Below are positions 1-8,224 of a stretch of 56,798 bases of DNA, one piece after another (position 1 is the stretch's first letter; every line of letters begins with the position of its first letter). The position numbers were made by a program, and so were the translations under genes. The notes beneath the pieces were generated by a model that was given only the letters and a program-made list of their open reading frames with translations, was not told where the DNA came from and ran no database searches. Source of the stretch: Candidatus Aquivivens invisus (GTDB taxonomy: Bacteria; Omnitrophota; Gorgyraeia; Aquiviventales; Aquiviventaceae); assembly GCA_001804415.1 (NCBI GenBank), contig MHGA01000037.1:1-56798 (forward strand). The letters are read 5' to 3'.

Positions 1-77
1 TGGTTCTGCGGTCGCCTCGACCAACAAGAGCCCGCTGCCTATTCTAGCAGCCGGGGGTGCGCAGCCTTTCATGGCAT

Positions 78-178
78 CACCTGTGCGCCCCGCCAAAGGC
101 GGGGCCAACGGTCGAGCCCCCCACGCGTCTCAAGGCCGCCAGGGACGTGAGCGACGAAGCGGCCTTGAGGCACAGGTG
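78..178 (+). promoter_or_regulatory. Three-way-junction RNA element over the uvrD ribosome site
   Basis: An outer stem pairs 78-86 (CACCTGTGC) with 170-178 (GCACAGGTG). Inside it are an 8-bp GC hairpin (87-94 with 98-105, loop AAA) and a perfect 11-bp stem (129-139 with 159-169) that abuts the outer stem. The right outer arm includes the start of the purine-rich AGGTGGGGGG (174-183) just before the uvrD ATG, so folding could limit translation. The same architecture recurs before uvrC. Function is inferred; the pairing is read directly. Bases 1-77 hold no gene I can support. Confidence 0.55.
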
Positions 179-183
179 GGGGG

Positions 184-2205
184 ATGACCCGGGTGTTCAC
201 GCTCGAAGGCGCGGGGGGGCCGCCCCTGCGAGTGGATCTTGAGCGGGACCTGAATGCGCAGCAGCGGGCGGCTGTCACCTGCGGGGACGGTCCGAAGCTC
301 GTGATTGCGGGAGCAGGCTCCGGCAAGACGCGCACCATCACCTACCGGGTCGCCTACCTGATGAGCAAAGGGGTCCCCTCCTCGTCGATCCTGCTGGCGA
401 CGTTCACCAACAAGGCCGCGCGCGAGATGCTCAGCCGGGTGGAATCACTCACCGGCTCAGCCGTCGGGCAGGTGTGGGGCGGGACGTTCCATTCCCTCGG
501 CAACCGCATCCTGCGGCATCACGCCAAGCTCCTCGGCTTGTCGTCGAACTACTCGATTCTGGATGAAGAGGATCAGCGGGATCTGCTCAAGGTGTGCGTG
601 ACGGAGGCGCGGATCACGGTCGAGGAGAAACGCTTTCCGGCCCCGAGCCTTCTGCAAGACCTCATCAGTTTCGCGTTCAATACCGAGCAGCCGCTGGCTG
701 TCGTCATCGAGCGCCGGGCTCCCCACTTCATCCAATGGACGAAGGAGATCGAGGGGATTCTGAGCCGCTACGCGGCCAAGAAACGGCACGCCAACGCCCT
801 CGATTACGACGACTTGCTGGGGTGGTGGCTGACGTTGTTGCAGGACCATCCGGAGGCGGCTGCGCGGCTCGGCCGGCAGTTCCGCTGCCTCCTGGTCGAT
901 GAGTATCAAGACACCAACACGATCCAGGCGCAGATCGTGGAACGCGTGGCCGCGCACAACGGATGCAACCTCATGGTCGTCGGGGACGATGCCCAGTCGA
1001 TCTATGGGTGGCGGGGCGCTGACTACGATAACATCCTCAAATTCCCGGAGCGGAATCCCGGGACGGAGATTTTCAGATTGGAGATGAACTATCGCTCCAC
1101 CCCGCAGATCCTCGACTTCACGAATGCCAGCATCCACCAGAACGCCAACCAGTTTCACAAGACGCTCGTGGCCAGCCGGCCCGAGGGATCGCGGCCTGTG
1201 GTGATTCCGGTCAACGATGTGTATCAGGAAGCGGCCTTTGTCGCGCAGCGCATCCTGCAGCTGCGGGATGAGGGGATCGCCTTGGAGGAGATCGCGGTGC
1301 TCTACCGGGCGCATGCGCATTCGACGATCCTACAGGCGGAGCTGGTGCGCCGCAACATTCCCTACGAGATCCGTTCCGGCGTCCGGTTTTTCGAGCAAGC
1401 CCACATCAAAGACGTCGTCGCCTACCTGAAAATCCTGCAGAATCCCTTCGACGAAGTGGCCTGGCGGCGGCTGTTCTTGATGCTGCCGCGCGTGGGCAAC
1501 GTCACAGCCGCGAAGCTCTGGGACGCCGCGGCGTCCGCCGCGGATCCGCTGACGGCCCTCCTCGGAGACACGGTTCGGTCGATGCTTCCTCCGAACGCGC
1601 GCCCGTTTTTCACCCGGTTCCAGCACGACCTGAAACACCTGCAGGAGTTGGCGCAGCACGACGTCCCGGATGCCCTGATCCGCTCGATTCTGGAAACCGG
1701 CTACGTCGACTACGTGCGGGCGAACTACGAAGGGGCCGAGTCCCGCCTCGAAGACATCGAACAGTTGGGCGTGTTTGCCAGGTCCTACCGCTCGCTCCAG
1801 GCGTTGCTCTCGGAGCTCATCCTGCTGGGCGAGCTGTACGGGCAAGACGTGGCGGCCGGGTCCAGCGCCGAGACCGAACGATTGATCCTCAGCTCCGTCC
1901 ACCAGGCCAAGGGGTTGGAATGGCAGGTGGTGTTCCTGCTGCGAATGTGTGAAGGAGGCTTCCCCTCTCCCATGGCTTTGCGCGAAGAGGGCGGGGAAGA
2001 GGAGGAGCGGAGGATTTTCTATGTGGCGACCACCCGCGCCAAGGAAGACCTCTACATCCTCCATCCGCTCGTCGATCTCAGCCCTCGCGGTGCGGGGGGT
2101 CTCTTGCTGCAGCCCTCGCGCTTCCTGCAGGAAATCCCCTTTACCCTGTACGAACAGGGGGAGATCGATCTCTCGGCGTCCTCTGCCCCCGACCTCAGTG
2201 CTTAG
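184..2205 (+). CDS. uvrD: ATP-dependent DNA helicase UvrD/PcrA
   Basis: Superfamily 1 3'-5' DNA helicase of 673 aa, the usual size. Visible are Walker A GAGSGKT at residues 43-49, Walker B VDEYQDTN near 238-245, motif III VVGDDAQSIYGWRGAD near 264-279, and the C-terminal motifs HQAKGLEW (about 573) and FYVATTRAKEDLY (about 612). The family unwinds DNA during nucleotide-excision and mismatch repair and strips proteins from DNA; UvrD and PcrA cannot be told apart from this sequence alone. The ATG at 184 was chosen because AGGTGGGGGG precedes it directly. That site lies partly in a stem shared in design with the element before uvrC, about 8 kb downstream, which suggests common control of two repair genes. 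Confidence 0.93.
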   Translation: MTRVFTLEGAGGPPLRVDLERDLNAQQRAAVTCGDGPKLVIAGAGSGKTRTITYRVAYLMSKGVPSSSILLATFTNKAAREMLSRVESLTGSAVGQVWGGTFHSLGNRILRHHAKLLGLSSNYSILDEEDQRDLLKVCVTEARITVEEKRFPAPSLLQDLISFAFNTEQPLAVVIERRAPHFIQWTKEIEGILSRYAAKKRHANALDYDDLLGWWLTLLQDHPEAAARLGRQFRCLLVDEYQDTNTIQAQIVERVAAHNGCNLMVVGDDAQSIYGWRGADYDNILKFPERNPGTEIFRLEMNYRSTPQILDFTNASIHQNANQFHKTLVASRPEGSRPVVIPVNDVYQEAAFVAQRILQLRDEGIALEEIAVLYRAHAHSTILQAELVRRNIPYEIRSGVRFFEQAHIKDVVAYLKILQNPFDEVAWRRLFLMLPRVGNVTAAKLWDAAASAADPLTALLGDTVRSMLPPNARPFFTRFQHDLKHLQELAQHDVPDALIRSILETGYVDYVRANYEGAESRLEDIEQLGVFARSYRSLQALLSELILLGELYGQDVAAGSSAETERLILSSVHQAKGLEWQVVFLLRMCEGGFPSPMALREEGGEEEERRIFYVATTRAKEDLYILHPLVDLSPRGAGGLLLQPSRFLQEIPFTLYEQGEIDLSASSAPDLSA

Positions 2206-2209
2206 TGCT

Positions 2210-2357
2210 GCTCTGTCGAAAACCCCTAGGGCAGCAGGGCCTGCCGCTGCGCCACCCCGCCTGTCCTCGCCGCGCCGGACTATCGCCGTCGTCGGCTCCG
2301 GGCAGGCGGGGGCCCCGGCTCCGCGTCACCCGCTGCCTGCTGGGTTTTCGACAGAGC
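2210..2357. repeat. Long inverted repeat between uvrD and comEC
   Basis: Perfect 16-bp arms, GCTCTGTCGAAAACCC at 2210-2225 and its reverse complement at 2342-2357, enclose a second 9-bp pairing (CCCCGCCTG 2255-2263 with CAGGCGGGG 2303-2311) and a CAGCAGG/CCTGCTG pair (about 2232-2238 with 2336-2342). It fills almost the whole 168-nt gap and no coding potential is obvious. It could be a miniature mobile repeat, a cruciform site or a leader structure for comEC. There is no T-run, so a simple intrinsic terminator is unlikely. Confidence 0.6.
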
Positions 2358-2373
2358 TGCTTACGGCTTCTAA

Positions 2374-4764
2374 ATGCGGTCCCCGCTGATCCTTCCAGCG
2401 CTGGCGTTGAGCAGCGGCATTCTACTCGCCCAGTGGTTGACGCCTCCGGTGTGGCTTGTCTTCGTCGTCGGCGCGATCAGCATGCTTATCAGTGTGCTGC
2501 CTTCGGCTTTGCGGGTTCCGGCACTCATGATGGTGTGGGGATGCGTAGGGGTGCTGCGCACCGCTGACACAACCGCCCTTCCCGCGCATCACGTTGCACG
2601 TACCCTTCGCGAGGAGCCGGTGGCCGTGGTGGGGCAGGGGATGGTGGTCAGCGATCCGATGGAGCTGTTAGATCCCAATGAGGAGGGCCAGGTCGCCGTC
2701 ATTCGCGTGCGGCATCTCAAGATCGATCAGCGCTGGGCGCCGGCGGTCGGCCTCGTGCGGGCGCGGATCTTGGAACCGCGCATCCCGCTGGCCTACGGGG
2801 ATGAGGTCGTGCTTGAGGGAGCGCTCTCCCGCGTCCCCTCACCCGGGAACCCGGGCCAGTTTGACTGGGCTGCGGCACTGTCGCGCCATCACATTCAGGC
2901 GCTGCTCTCCGTGAAACCGCATCACGCGCTGGTGCGGCTGCGCAAACATCAAGGGCGCCGGTGGATCGAGGCCGTGTACGGCCTGCGGCATCGCGTTGAA
3001 CAGCTGATCGATGGGGCGTTCGCTCCCGAGCACGCCGGGCTCCTGCGCTCCTTCCTGCTGGGCCAGCGGACGAATCTGGATGAACGGCTGAAACACGCCT
3101 TCGTGGAAACCGGCACGATTCACTTGCTGGTCGTCAGCGGGTTTAACGTGGGGCTCGTGGCCTGGCTCTTGGAATTCGGCTTGCGGTGGATCGGGTTGCC
3201 CCTGCGTCTTCGGCTTGTCCTCTCCGGCATCTGTCTGCTTGGCTACTGCGTGCTCACCGGCATGCAAGCCCCGGTGTTGCGGGCCACCGTCATGGGCTGG
3301 GTGATCTTGGGCGCGATCTGGCTCGACCGCCTCATGAGCTGGCCGAACGCCCTGGCCGCCGCCGCGCTCGTCATCCTGTGGGCGAACCCCCTGCAGCTTT
3401 TCGATCCGGGGTTTCAGTTGTCGTTCGGGGCGGTGCTGAGCCTGTTGCTCTTTACGCCGCGCCTGCACGGCTGGATCGTGTCGCTGTTGCCCACCGCCGT
3501 GCCGTGGCTTTCCCGGCATGTGGCCTTGCTGTTGGCGAGCACCTGCGCGGTGTGGATCGGGCTGTGGCCGTTGCTGGCCTGGTATTTTCATCTGGTCGCG
3601 CCGATTTCCGTGGTGGCGAACCTCCTCCTGGTTCCTCTGGTGAGCGTGTTGGTGAGCGTCGGCAACGTGGTCTTGCTGGGAGGGGTTGTGGCCCCGCCGC
3701 TGGTCGATTGGTTTGCGGGAAGTTTGACGGCCCTCCTGAACGGCATTGTGGCTTGTGTGAGCTGGTGCCATCGCATTCCTGGAGGCTGGTGGGTTGTCGG
3801 GCATCCGTCGTGGTGGCTCATCGCAGGGTCGTATAGCTTGGTGGCGGCCACGTGGTGCCGACGGCGCCTGCGCCTCAGCCATGGGCGACTGCTCCTCTGC
3901 TGGCTGCTCGGGATCAACCTGTGGCTGTGGGCGGCCGCCATCGTTGGATTTCGCCAGGCGAAGTGGCTTGAGGTCATCGCGCTGGATGTCGGCCACGGCG
4001 ATTGTCTGGTCATCCGGACGCCAACCCGTCACACCCTCCTGATTGACGTAGGAACCCAGGAGGCCGGAGAGTATGTCGTCGTGCCGTATTTGCGCTATCG
4101 CGGCATCCAGACGGTTGACGCATTGCTGCTGACGCATTTCGACGAGGACCACCTCGGCGGGGCGGCTGCCGTGTTGCAGTCGGCCCGCGTGCGCCGCGTG
4201 CTCACAAACGGGGCACAGCCCACCACACCGACCGGCCGGCGCGTGCTGGCGTTGGCGCGCGGGGCGCGCATCCCGATCGAGTCGTTGAGCGGGGGTCATC
4301 AATTGACAGGCGCAGCCGGCCTCGACATGATGATCCTGCATCCCCCGATGAGCGGGGTGCCGGGGACGCGGCGTGAGAGCAACGACAACTCGGTGGTGAT
4401 CAAGCTGACCCGCGCCGGGGTGAGCTGGCTGCTGGGCGGTGATCTTGAGGAAGCGGGGTTGCCACGGCTGTTGGCTTGGGGAGCGGTGTTGCGGTCCACG
4501 ATCCTGAAAGTCCCGCATCACGGCAGCGCCCTGGGCTGGCGTGGGCGGCAATTCGCTGAGCTGGTGCGCCCCTCGCTGGCGATCATCAGCGTGGGGCGTC
4601 GTCACGGCTTGCCGTCCGCTGAGACGATGGGCTCACTCGCCGCAGTCGGCGCGCAGGTCGTCACGACCCGTGAAGCGGGCGCGGTGACGATGCGCACCGA
4701 CGGCGCTCGTCTGCTCGTGACCAGTTATCGTAAGCCAGGCGAGTCCAGAGTCCATAGACCATAG
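2374..4764 (+). CDS. comEC: DNA uptake channel protein ComEC/Rec2
   Basis: Inner-membrane channel thought to carry single-stranded DNA into the cell in natural transformation; 796 aa, full family length. In order: an N-terminal pair of membrane segments, a soluble OB-like region (about 70-200), a multi-helix competence core (about 215-520), and a C-terminal metallo-beta-lactamase-like domain beginning near VIALDVGHGDCLVIRTP with metal motif THFDEDHLGG and a later KVPHHGS. The ATG at 2374 follows the long inverted repeat, and I see no clear ribosome site. The stop codon TAG (4762-4764) lies inside a GTCCATA heptamer array, so the last residues (ESRVHRP) are array-encoded. dprA and a prepilin peptidase elsewhere in the window fit a competence role. 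Confidence 0.93.
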   Translation: MRSPLILPALALSSGILLAQWLTPPVWLVFVVGAISMLISVLPSALRVPALMMVWGCVGVLRTADTTALPAHHVARTLREEPVAVVGQGMVVSDPMELLDPNEEGQVAVIRVRHLKIDQRWAPAVGLVRARILEPRIPLAYGDEVVLEGALSRVPSPGNPGQFDWAAALSRHHIQALLSVKPHHALVRLRKHQGRRWIEAVYGLRHRVEQLIDGAFAPEHAGLLRSFLLGQRTNLDERLKHAFVETGTIHLLVVSGFNVGLVAWLLEFGLRWIGLPLRLRLVLSGICLLGYCVLTGMQAPVLRATVMGWVILGAIWLDRLMSWPNALAAAALVILWANPLQLFDPGFQLSFGAVLSLLLFTPRLHGWIVSLLPTAVPWLSRHVALLLASTCAVWIGLWPLLAWYFHLVAPISVVANLLLVPLVSVLVSVGNVVLLGGVVAPPLVDWFAGSLTALLNGIVACVSWCHRIPGGWWVVGHPSWWLIAGSYSLVAATWCRRRLRLSHGRLLLCWLLGINLWLWAAAIVGFRQAKWLEVIALDVGHGDCLVIRTPTRHTLLIDVGTQEAGEYVVVPYLRYRGIQTVDALLLTHFDEDHLGGAAAVLQSARVRRVLTNGAQPTTPTGRRVLALARGARIPIESLSGGHQLTGAAGLDMMILHPPMSGVPGTRRESNDNSVVIKLTRAGVSWLLGGDLEEAGLPRLLAWGAVLRSTILKVPHHGSALGWRGRQFAELVRPSLAIISVGRRHGLPSAETMGSLAAVGAQVVTTREAGAVTMRTDGARLLVTSYRKPGESRVHRP

Positions 4765-4832
4765 TCCATAGACAAAATGCTTCACACACTTTTTCTTTAC
4801 TGTGGACTATCGACCATGGACTATGGACTATT
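4742..4832. repeat. Inverted heptamer arrays (AGTCCAT / TGGACTA)
   Basis: Four and a half AGTCCAT-like 7-nt units at 4742-4773 are followed, after about 28 nt, by their reverse complement (TGGACTA units) at 4802-4832. The transcript could form a stem of about 20 bp. The left array supplies the comEC stop codon. The loop is T-rich, but there is no U-tract after the stem. Confidence 0.75.
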
Positions 4833-4850
4833 CAGTCAGGCTACCCGACG

Positions 4851-5777
4851 ATGATCGGGCGACTTGGAGTGAGTTGGGGGCTGTTCATCGGCTCGATGGT
4901 GCTGGGCTGGTGGCTGGGACAGCGCGGCATGCTGACCGAGGCGCGGGCCAACCGCCTGCTGCGATTCGCGGTCAAGTGGCTCTCACCGGTCGTGCTGTGC
5001 CTGTCGTTCTGGCGGCTTGAGGTCGGGGGCCGAGGTGTCGCGTGGGTGCCGATCATCGGCGCCGTGGCCTGTCTGGCGGCCCTGGGTCCGTCATGGCTAT
5101 ATGCCCGCCGGACCGGATTGAGCAGGCCGCAGACCGGCAGCTTCTTGACCTGCGCGATGTTCTCCAACGTCGGCTACATCGGCGCGTTCGTCGCCTTTGC
5201 GTTCTTCGGCGAGTCCGGGTACGGGTTGGGGGTGTGGTATCTGGTGTATTTCAGCCCCTGCTTTTACCTGATCGGCATGACGATCGCCGAGCGGTTCGGC
5301 TCTCAGACACCCGACGCCGCCGCGACGAGCCCGTTTTCGGAGGAACTGCGGCTCTTTCCCTTTGCCGGCATGATCGTCGGCTCCCTGCTGAATCTCACGC
5401 ACTGCCCCCGCCCCGAGGTCTTCGGCTGGATCAACCACGTCCTGATTCCGATCGATACCGCGATTCACCTGACGGCGATCGGGTCCCAGATCCACGTCGG
5501 GCCGTTCACCGGATTCTGGAAGCCTGCGCTGGCCATGAGTGCTGTCAAATTTTTCTACACGCCGCTCGTCAGTTGGGGGCTAGCCTGCGTGACGCGCCTG
5601 GACGGCTTGCCTCGGTTCGTCGTCCTGCTGCAGGGCGCGATGCCGGTTGCCGTCTCGCCCTTGATGCTGGCCGTCGTCTTCCGGCTCGACCGCCGGTTCT
5701 CCAGCGCCCTGTGGCTTGTGACCAACCTCCTCGCCATCCCCTGGCTCTTCCTCTACATCCCCCTCATCCGCCCGTAA
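4851..5777 (+). CDS. AEC-family transporter (auxin efflux carrier-like permease)
   Basis: Predicted inner-membrane transporter of 308 aa with about ten hydrophobic segments. The pattern matches the AEC family: an N-terminal GQRGMLTEARANRLLRFAVKW segment like that of bacterial malonate and auxin-type carriers, then a conserved SFLTCAMFSNVGYIGAFVAF helix around residues 95-115. Members export or exchange small organic anions; the substrate cannot be read from sequence. The ATG at 4851 starts the first membrane helix (MIGRLGVSWGLF). No Shine-Dalgarno is visible. It stands alone between comEC and a bamD-like gene that appears to have its own promoter. Confidence 0.75.
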   Translation: MIGRLGVSWGLFIGSMVLGWWLGQRGMLTEARANRLLRFAVKWLSPVVLCLSFWRLEVGGRGVAWVPIIGAVACLAALGPSWLYARRTGLSRPQTGSFLTCAMFSNVGYIGAFVAFAFFGESGYGLGVWYLVYFSPCFYLIGMTIAERFGSQTPDAAATSPFSEELRLFPFAGMIVGSLLNLTHCPRPEVFGWINHVLIPIDTAIHLTAIGSQIHVGPFTGFWKPALAMSAVKFFYTPLVSWGLACVTRLDGLPRFVVLLQGAMPVAVSPLMLAVVFRLDRRFSSALWLVTNLLAIPWLFLYIPLIRP

Positions 5778-5782
5778 CGCTT

Positions 5783-5811
5783 TTGACTTCGACGACGGGA
5801 TTTGGTATCGT
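5783..5811 (+). promoter_or_regulatory. Sigma70-like promoter for the bamD-like gene
   Basis: TTGACT (5783-5788), a 17-nt spacer and TATCGT (5806-5811), just after the AEC gene stop. The ATG at 5822 is only 10 nt past the -10 box, so the transcript would have almost no leader. Confidence 0.55.
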
Positions 5812-5821
5812 GAAGCCTCCC

Positions 5822-6802
5822 ATGCCCCGTCGACGTGTTCGCTCGTCTGGCTGTCTTGCGACCTTCCTCTGTGTGCTGTGTGCTGTGTGCTGTGTGCTGC
5901 CTTCTCGGGCCTACGCCGGCTGGGTCTGGACGCCGCAGACCGGATGGATCGGGCCGGCGGGCGCGGTGAAGGACACCCCGAAGGAGCAGCTGGACTTCGC
6001 GCTGGCGTTCTTTGAGAACGGGAAGTTCGATAAGGCGCGCATCGAGTTCAAGAAGCTCCTCACGCACTACAAGGACGCCCTGGAAGCCCGCGAGGCGCAA
6101 TACCACCTCGGCCGTTGTCATGAAGAGCAGGGGGATTATTACGCGGCGTTTCTCGAGTATCGCAAGACCATCCAGGTGTATCCCTCAACGACCCGGTTCG
6201 AAGAGATCGTGGAACGGATGTATCAGATCGGCAACCACTTCCTCAGCGGCAAGAAGCGCAAGGTCCTGGGCACGATCGCCATCATGCCGGCCCGCGACAA
6301 AGCCATTGAGGTCTTTCAGGCGATTGCGGAAGACGGCCCGTTCAGCCGGCAGGGGGAGCTGGCGCAGTACAAGCTCGGCATCGCCAATCTGGCCTTGGGG
6401 GAATACGAACAGGCGGTCAGCGCTTTTGAGCAGCTCATCGACCGCTACCCGAACTCGCCGCTGGTCGACGACGCCCGCTTCCAGATTGCGCAAGCCAGCC
6501 TGAAAGGAACGTTCAGGCCAGGCTACGATCAGCATCCGACCGATCAAGCGATCGAGCAGTTGGATGCCTTCGTGGAAGAGAATCCCGCCAGTGATCTGGC
6601 GCCCGAAGCGATTGAGCGAAGGAAGACGCTTCGGGAGCAGCGGGCGGCGCATGAGTTTGAGGTGGCCCAATTCTACGAAGGTCAGGAGCAGCTCGACTCG
6701 GCGCTGATCTACTACCGCGCGGTCCTGGATCAGTACGCCGACACCTCGTGGGCCGCGAAAGCCTCCGCCCGCGCGGACGCCTTGCAACCTCTTGTGCAAT
6801 GA
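5822..6802 (+). CDS. bamD: Secreted TPR protein, BamD/YfiO-like outer-membrane assembly factor
   Basis: A 326-aa periplasmic protein with an N-terminal signal peptide (MPRRR n-region, core FLCVLCAVCCVLP, probable cleavage AYA|GW near residue 34) and at least five TPR-like helical pairs, for example LAFFENGKFDKARIEFKKL and LGEYEQAVSAFEQLIDRYP. BamD-type proteins help fold outer-membrane proteins; CpoB/YbgF-type proteins are an alternative. There is no lipobox cysteine after the core, unlike classical BamD. The hydrophobic core is encoded by a GTGTGCT heptamer array (5868-5899), which is very odd for a signal peptide. The ATG at 5822 fits both the promoter spacing and the signal peptide. The 3' end overlaps lptE by ATGA. 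Confidence 0.7.
   Translation: MPRRRVRSSGCLATFLCVLCAVCCVLPSRAYAGWVWTPQTGWIGPAGAVKDTPKEQLDFALAFFENGKFDKARIEFKKLLTHYKDALEAREAQYHLGRCHEEQGDYYAAFLEYRKTIQVYPSTTRFEEIVERMYQIGNHFLSGKKRKVLGTIAIMPARDKAIEVFQAIAEDGPFSRQGELAQYKLGIANLALGEYEQAVSAFEQLIDRYPNSPLVDDARFQIAQASLKGTFRPGYDQHPTDQAIEQLDAFVEENPASDLAPEAIERRKTLREQRAAHEFEVAQFYEGQEQLDSALIYYRAVLDQYADTSWAAKASARADALQPLVQ
5868..5899 (+). repeat. GTGTGCT heptamer array inside the bamD signal peptide
   Basis: About four 7-nt units (TGTGTGC register) encode LCVLCAVCCVL. It is the reverse complement of the AGCACAC array at 6806-6836, so the bamD-like gene lies between opposed arrays. Confidence 0.85.
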
Positions 6803-7380
6803 CCTCAGCACACAGCACACAGCACACAGCACACAGAAGGGTGGGGTTTGTCTGTGTGCTAACTGCTGTGTGCTGTCTGCTCTCGGGGTGTGGGTACACG
6901 ACCCGGCCGGGGCTGGCCAGTTACCTGCGCACGGTTCATGTCAAGCCCTTCGTCAATACGATCGACCTGACTCAGCTCACGACGGCCACGAACCGCTTTC
7001 CGATCTACCGGCACGGCATGGAGACGGAGGTGACGAAGGCGGTCCTGAACCGGTTCCAATTCACCGGCCTGCTGCGTCCCGCCGGAGCCGAGAAGGCGGA
7101 TTGCCGGCTGGAAGGGGAGCTGGTGCAGTTCCGCCGGGACGCCCTGCGGTATGACGCCGATCAGCAGGTGGAGGAATGGCGGCTCAGCGTTGTGGTGAAC
7201 GTACGCTTCTACGATCTCCACGTCACCTCGGAGACGCCCGCCTGGGAAGAAGGCAGCCTGACCGGTGATACGACGTACTTTGAGCGCGGCTCCAAGGCCG
7301 AGTCGGAAAGCACTGCGCTCGATCGCGCCATTCAAGATCTCGCCCGCCGGATCGTCGAACGTGTCGTCGAAAACTGGTAA
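6799..7380 (+). CDS. lptE: LPS-assembly lipoprotein LptE
   Basis: A 193-aa outer-membrane lipoprotein. A short hydrophobic core ends in the lipobox LLSGC (Cys31), followed by GYTTRPGLASYLRTVHVKPF, the LptE/RlpB start pattern (GCGY..R), then VTKAVLNRFQ and a C-terminal helix ALDRAIQDLARRIVERVVENW. LptE plugs the LptD barrel that inserts lipopolysaccharide. The ATG at 6799 overlaps the bamD stop (ATGA). The n-region (SAHSTQHTAH) is made by an AGCACAC heptamer array and the core (FVCVLTAVCCLLSG) by degenerate GTGTGCT units, so the 5' end of this gene is itself a potential hairpin. Family assignment rests on the lipobox context and layout; the middle diverges. Confidence 0.75.
   Translation: MTSAHSTQHTAHRRVGFVCVLTAVCCLLSGCGYTTRPGLASYLRTVHVKPFVNTIDLTQLTTATNRFPIYRHGMETEVTKAVLNRFQFTGLLRPAGAEKADCRLEGELVQFRRDALRYDADQQVEEWRLSVVVNVRFYDLHVTSETPAWEEGSLTGDTTYFERGSKAESESTALDRAIQDLARRIVERVVENW
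6806..6883. repeat. Inverted heptamer arrays (AGCACAC / GTGTGCT) in the lptE 5' end
   Basis: AGCACAC units at 6806-6836 and degenerate GTGTGCT-type units at 6851-6883 face each other with a short spacer. Both lie within the coding region of the lptE signal peptide. Confidence 0.8.
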
Positions 7381-8224
7381 TTGCTATCTCTTGCTTGGCC
7401 CAGACCGTGCCAGCAAGCTCGAACGGGTGCGTCAGCTCGCCCAACAGCTCCGCCTCGATCCGCTGGACATGCACCGCCTCAGCGCGGCCGAGACGTCCAC
7501 GCCTGATCTCCTCTCGCTGATCCGTCAGCATCCCATGAAGAGTGCCTTGCGGCTGATCGTCATCGACGACGCGCACCGGTTGGATGGCGCATCGCTCGAG
7601 ACGCTCGCGCAGCAGCGAGGGGTGGTCCAACAGGCGGCGTGCGTGGTGCTCATGGTGGAATCTGACCTCGAGGACACGCCGGCCTGGCAGGCCATGCGGG
7701 CGTACGCGGTGGTCGAGGAGTTCTCCGGGTCGGCCTCCAGCGCGCCGGACCATTTCGCCTGGCTCAATGCGATCGCCCGACGGGATATCCCCTCAGCCCT
7801 CCAGGGGCTCCGCGAGCAACGCGCCAGCGGGAAGGAAGAGCTCGAACTGCTTGGGCTGATTGTCTGGCAGGTGCAGCGATGGCTCACCCTCGCGCATCTC
7901 CTGAAGGCCGGCACGCCGCGGCAGGAGATTGAAACGATCACCGGATGGAAGCCGTGGCAGATTCAGCGACTGAGCGAGGAGCTGCAGGGAAGGACGGTCG
8001 TCTCGCTGCAGCGGGCGCTGGAGGCGTGCTGGCGGCTCGACGTGCAGGCGAAACGCGGGAGGCTTCCGGCGCTTACGACGGCGCTGGAGCAGGTGGTGGT
8101 GGGCTTGTGCCTGCCCGCCCCGGCGACAACTTCCCGATTCGCTTCGTCAAGCGGGAGATCACCCGCGACGCCGTCTTGTGATGAATCAGTCCCTTCGCGC
8201 CGGCTCGGGCGAACCGCCGCATGA
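7361..8224 (+). CDS. holA: DNA polymerase III delta subunit HolA
   Basis: Clamp-loader delta subunit, about 287 aa. Matches to the family: NCYLLLGPDRASKLERVRQL at the N-terminus, a helix-rich AAA-like centre (LIVIDDAHRLD near residue 65), and the C-terminal ELELLGLIVWQVQRWLTLAHLLKAG segment that is diagnostic of HolA. Start: GTG at 7361 gives VSSKTGNCYLLLGPDR with only a 20-nt overlap with lptE; an in-frame ATG at 7265 would overlap lptE by 116 nt and add non-family residues. The last 40 or so residues (from PAPATTSRFASS) are low-quality sequence read from the strand opposite rpsT, so the two genes overlap tail to tail by 152 bp. Confidence 0.8.
   Translation: MSSKTGNCYLLLGPDRASKLERVRQLAQQLRLDPLDMHRLSAAETSTPDLLSLIRQHPMKSALRLIVIDDAHRLDGASLETLAQQRGVVQQAACVVLMVESDLEDTPAWQAMRAYAVVEEFSGSASSAPDHFAWLNAIARRDIPSALQGLREQRASGKEELELLGLIVWQVQRWLTLAHLLKAGTPRQEIETITGWKPWQIQRLSEELQGRTVVSLQRALEACWRLDVQAKRGRLPALTTALEQVVVGLCLPAPATTSRFASSSGRSPATPSCDESVPSRRLGRTAA

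Noticed and set aside
78-178. Integron attC-like recombination site
   Set aside because: Single-strand folding is similar, but no attC-type R'/R'' core triplets, no integrase and no cassette array are seen; the location over a ribosome site fits a cis-regulator better.
4773-4802. Intrinsic terminator after comEC
   Set aside because: The T-rich stretch lies in the loop of the inverted arrays, not after the stem.
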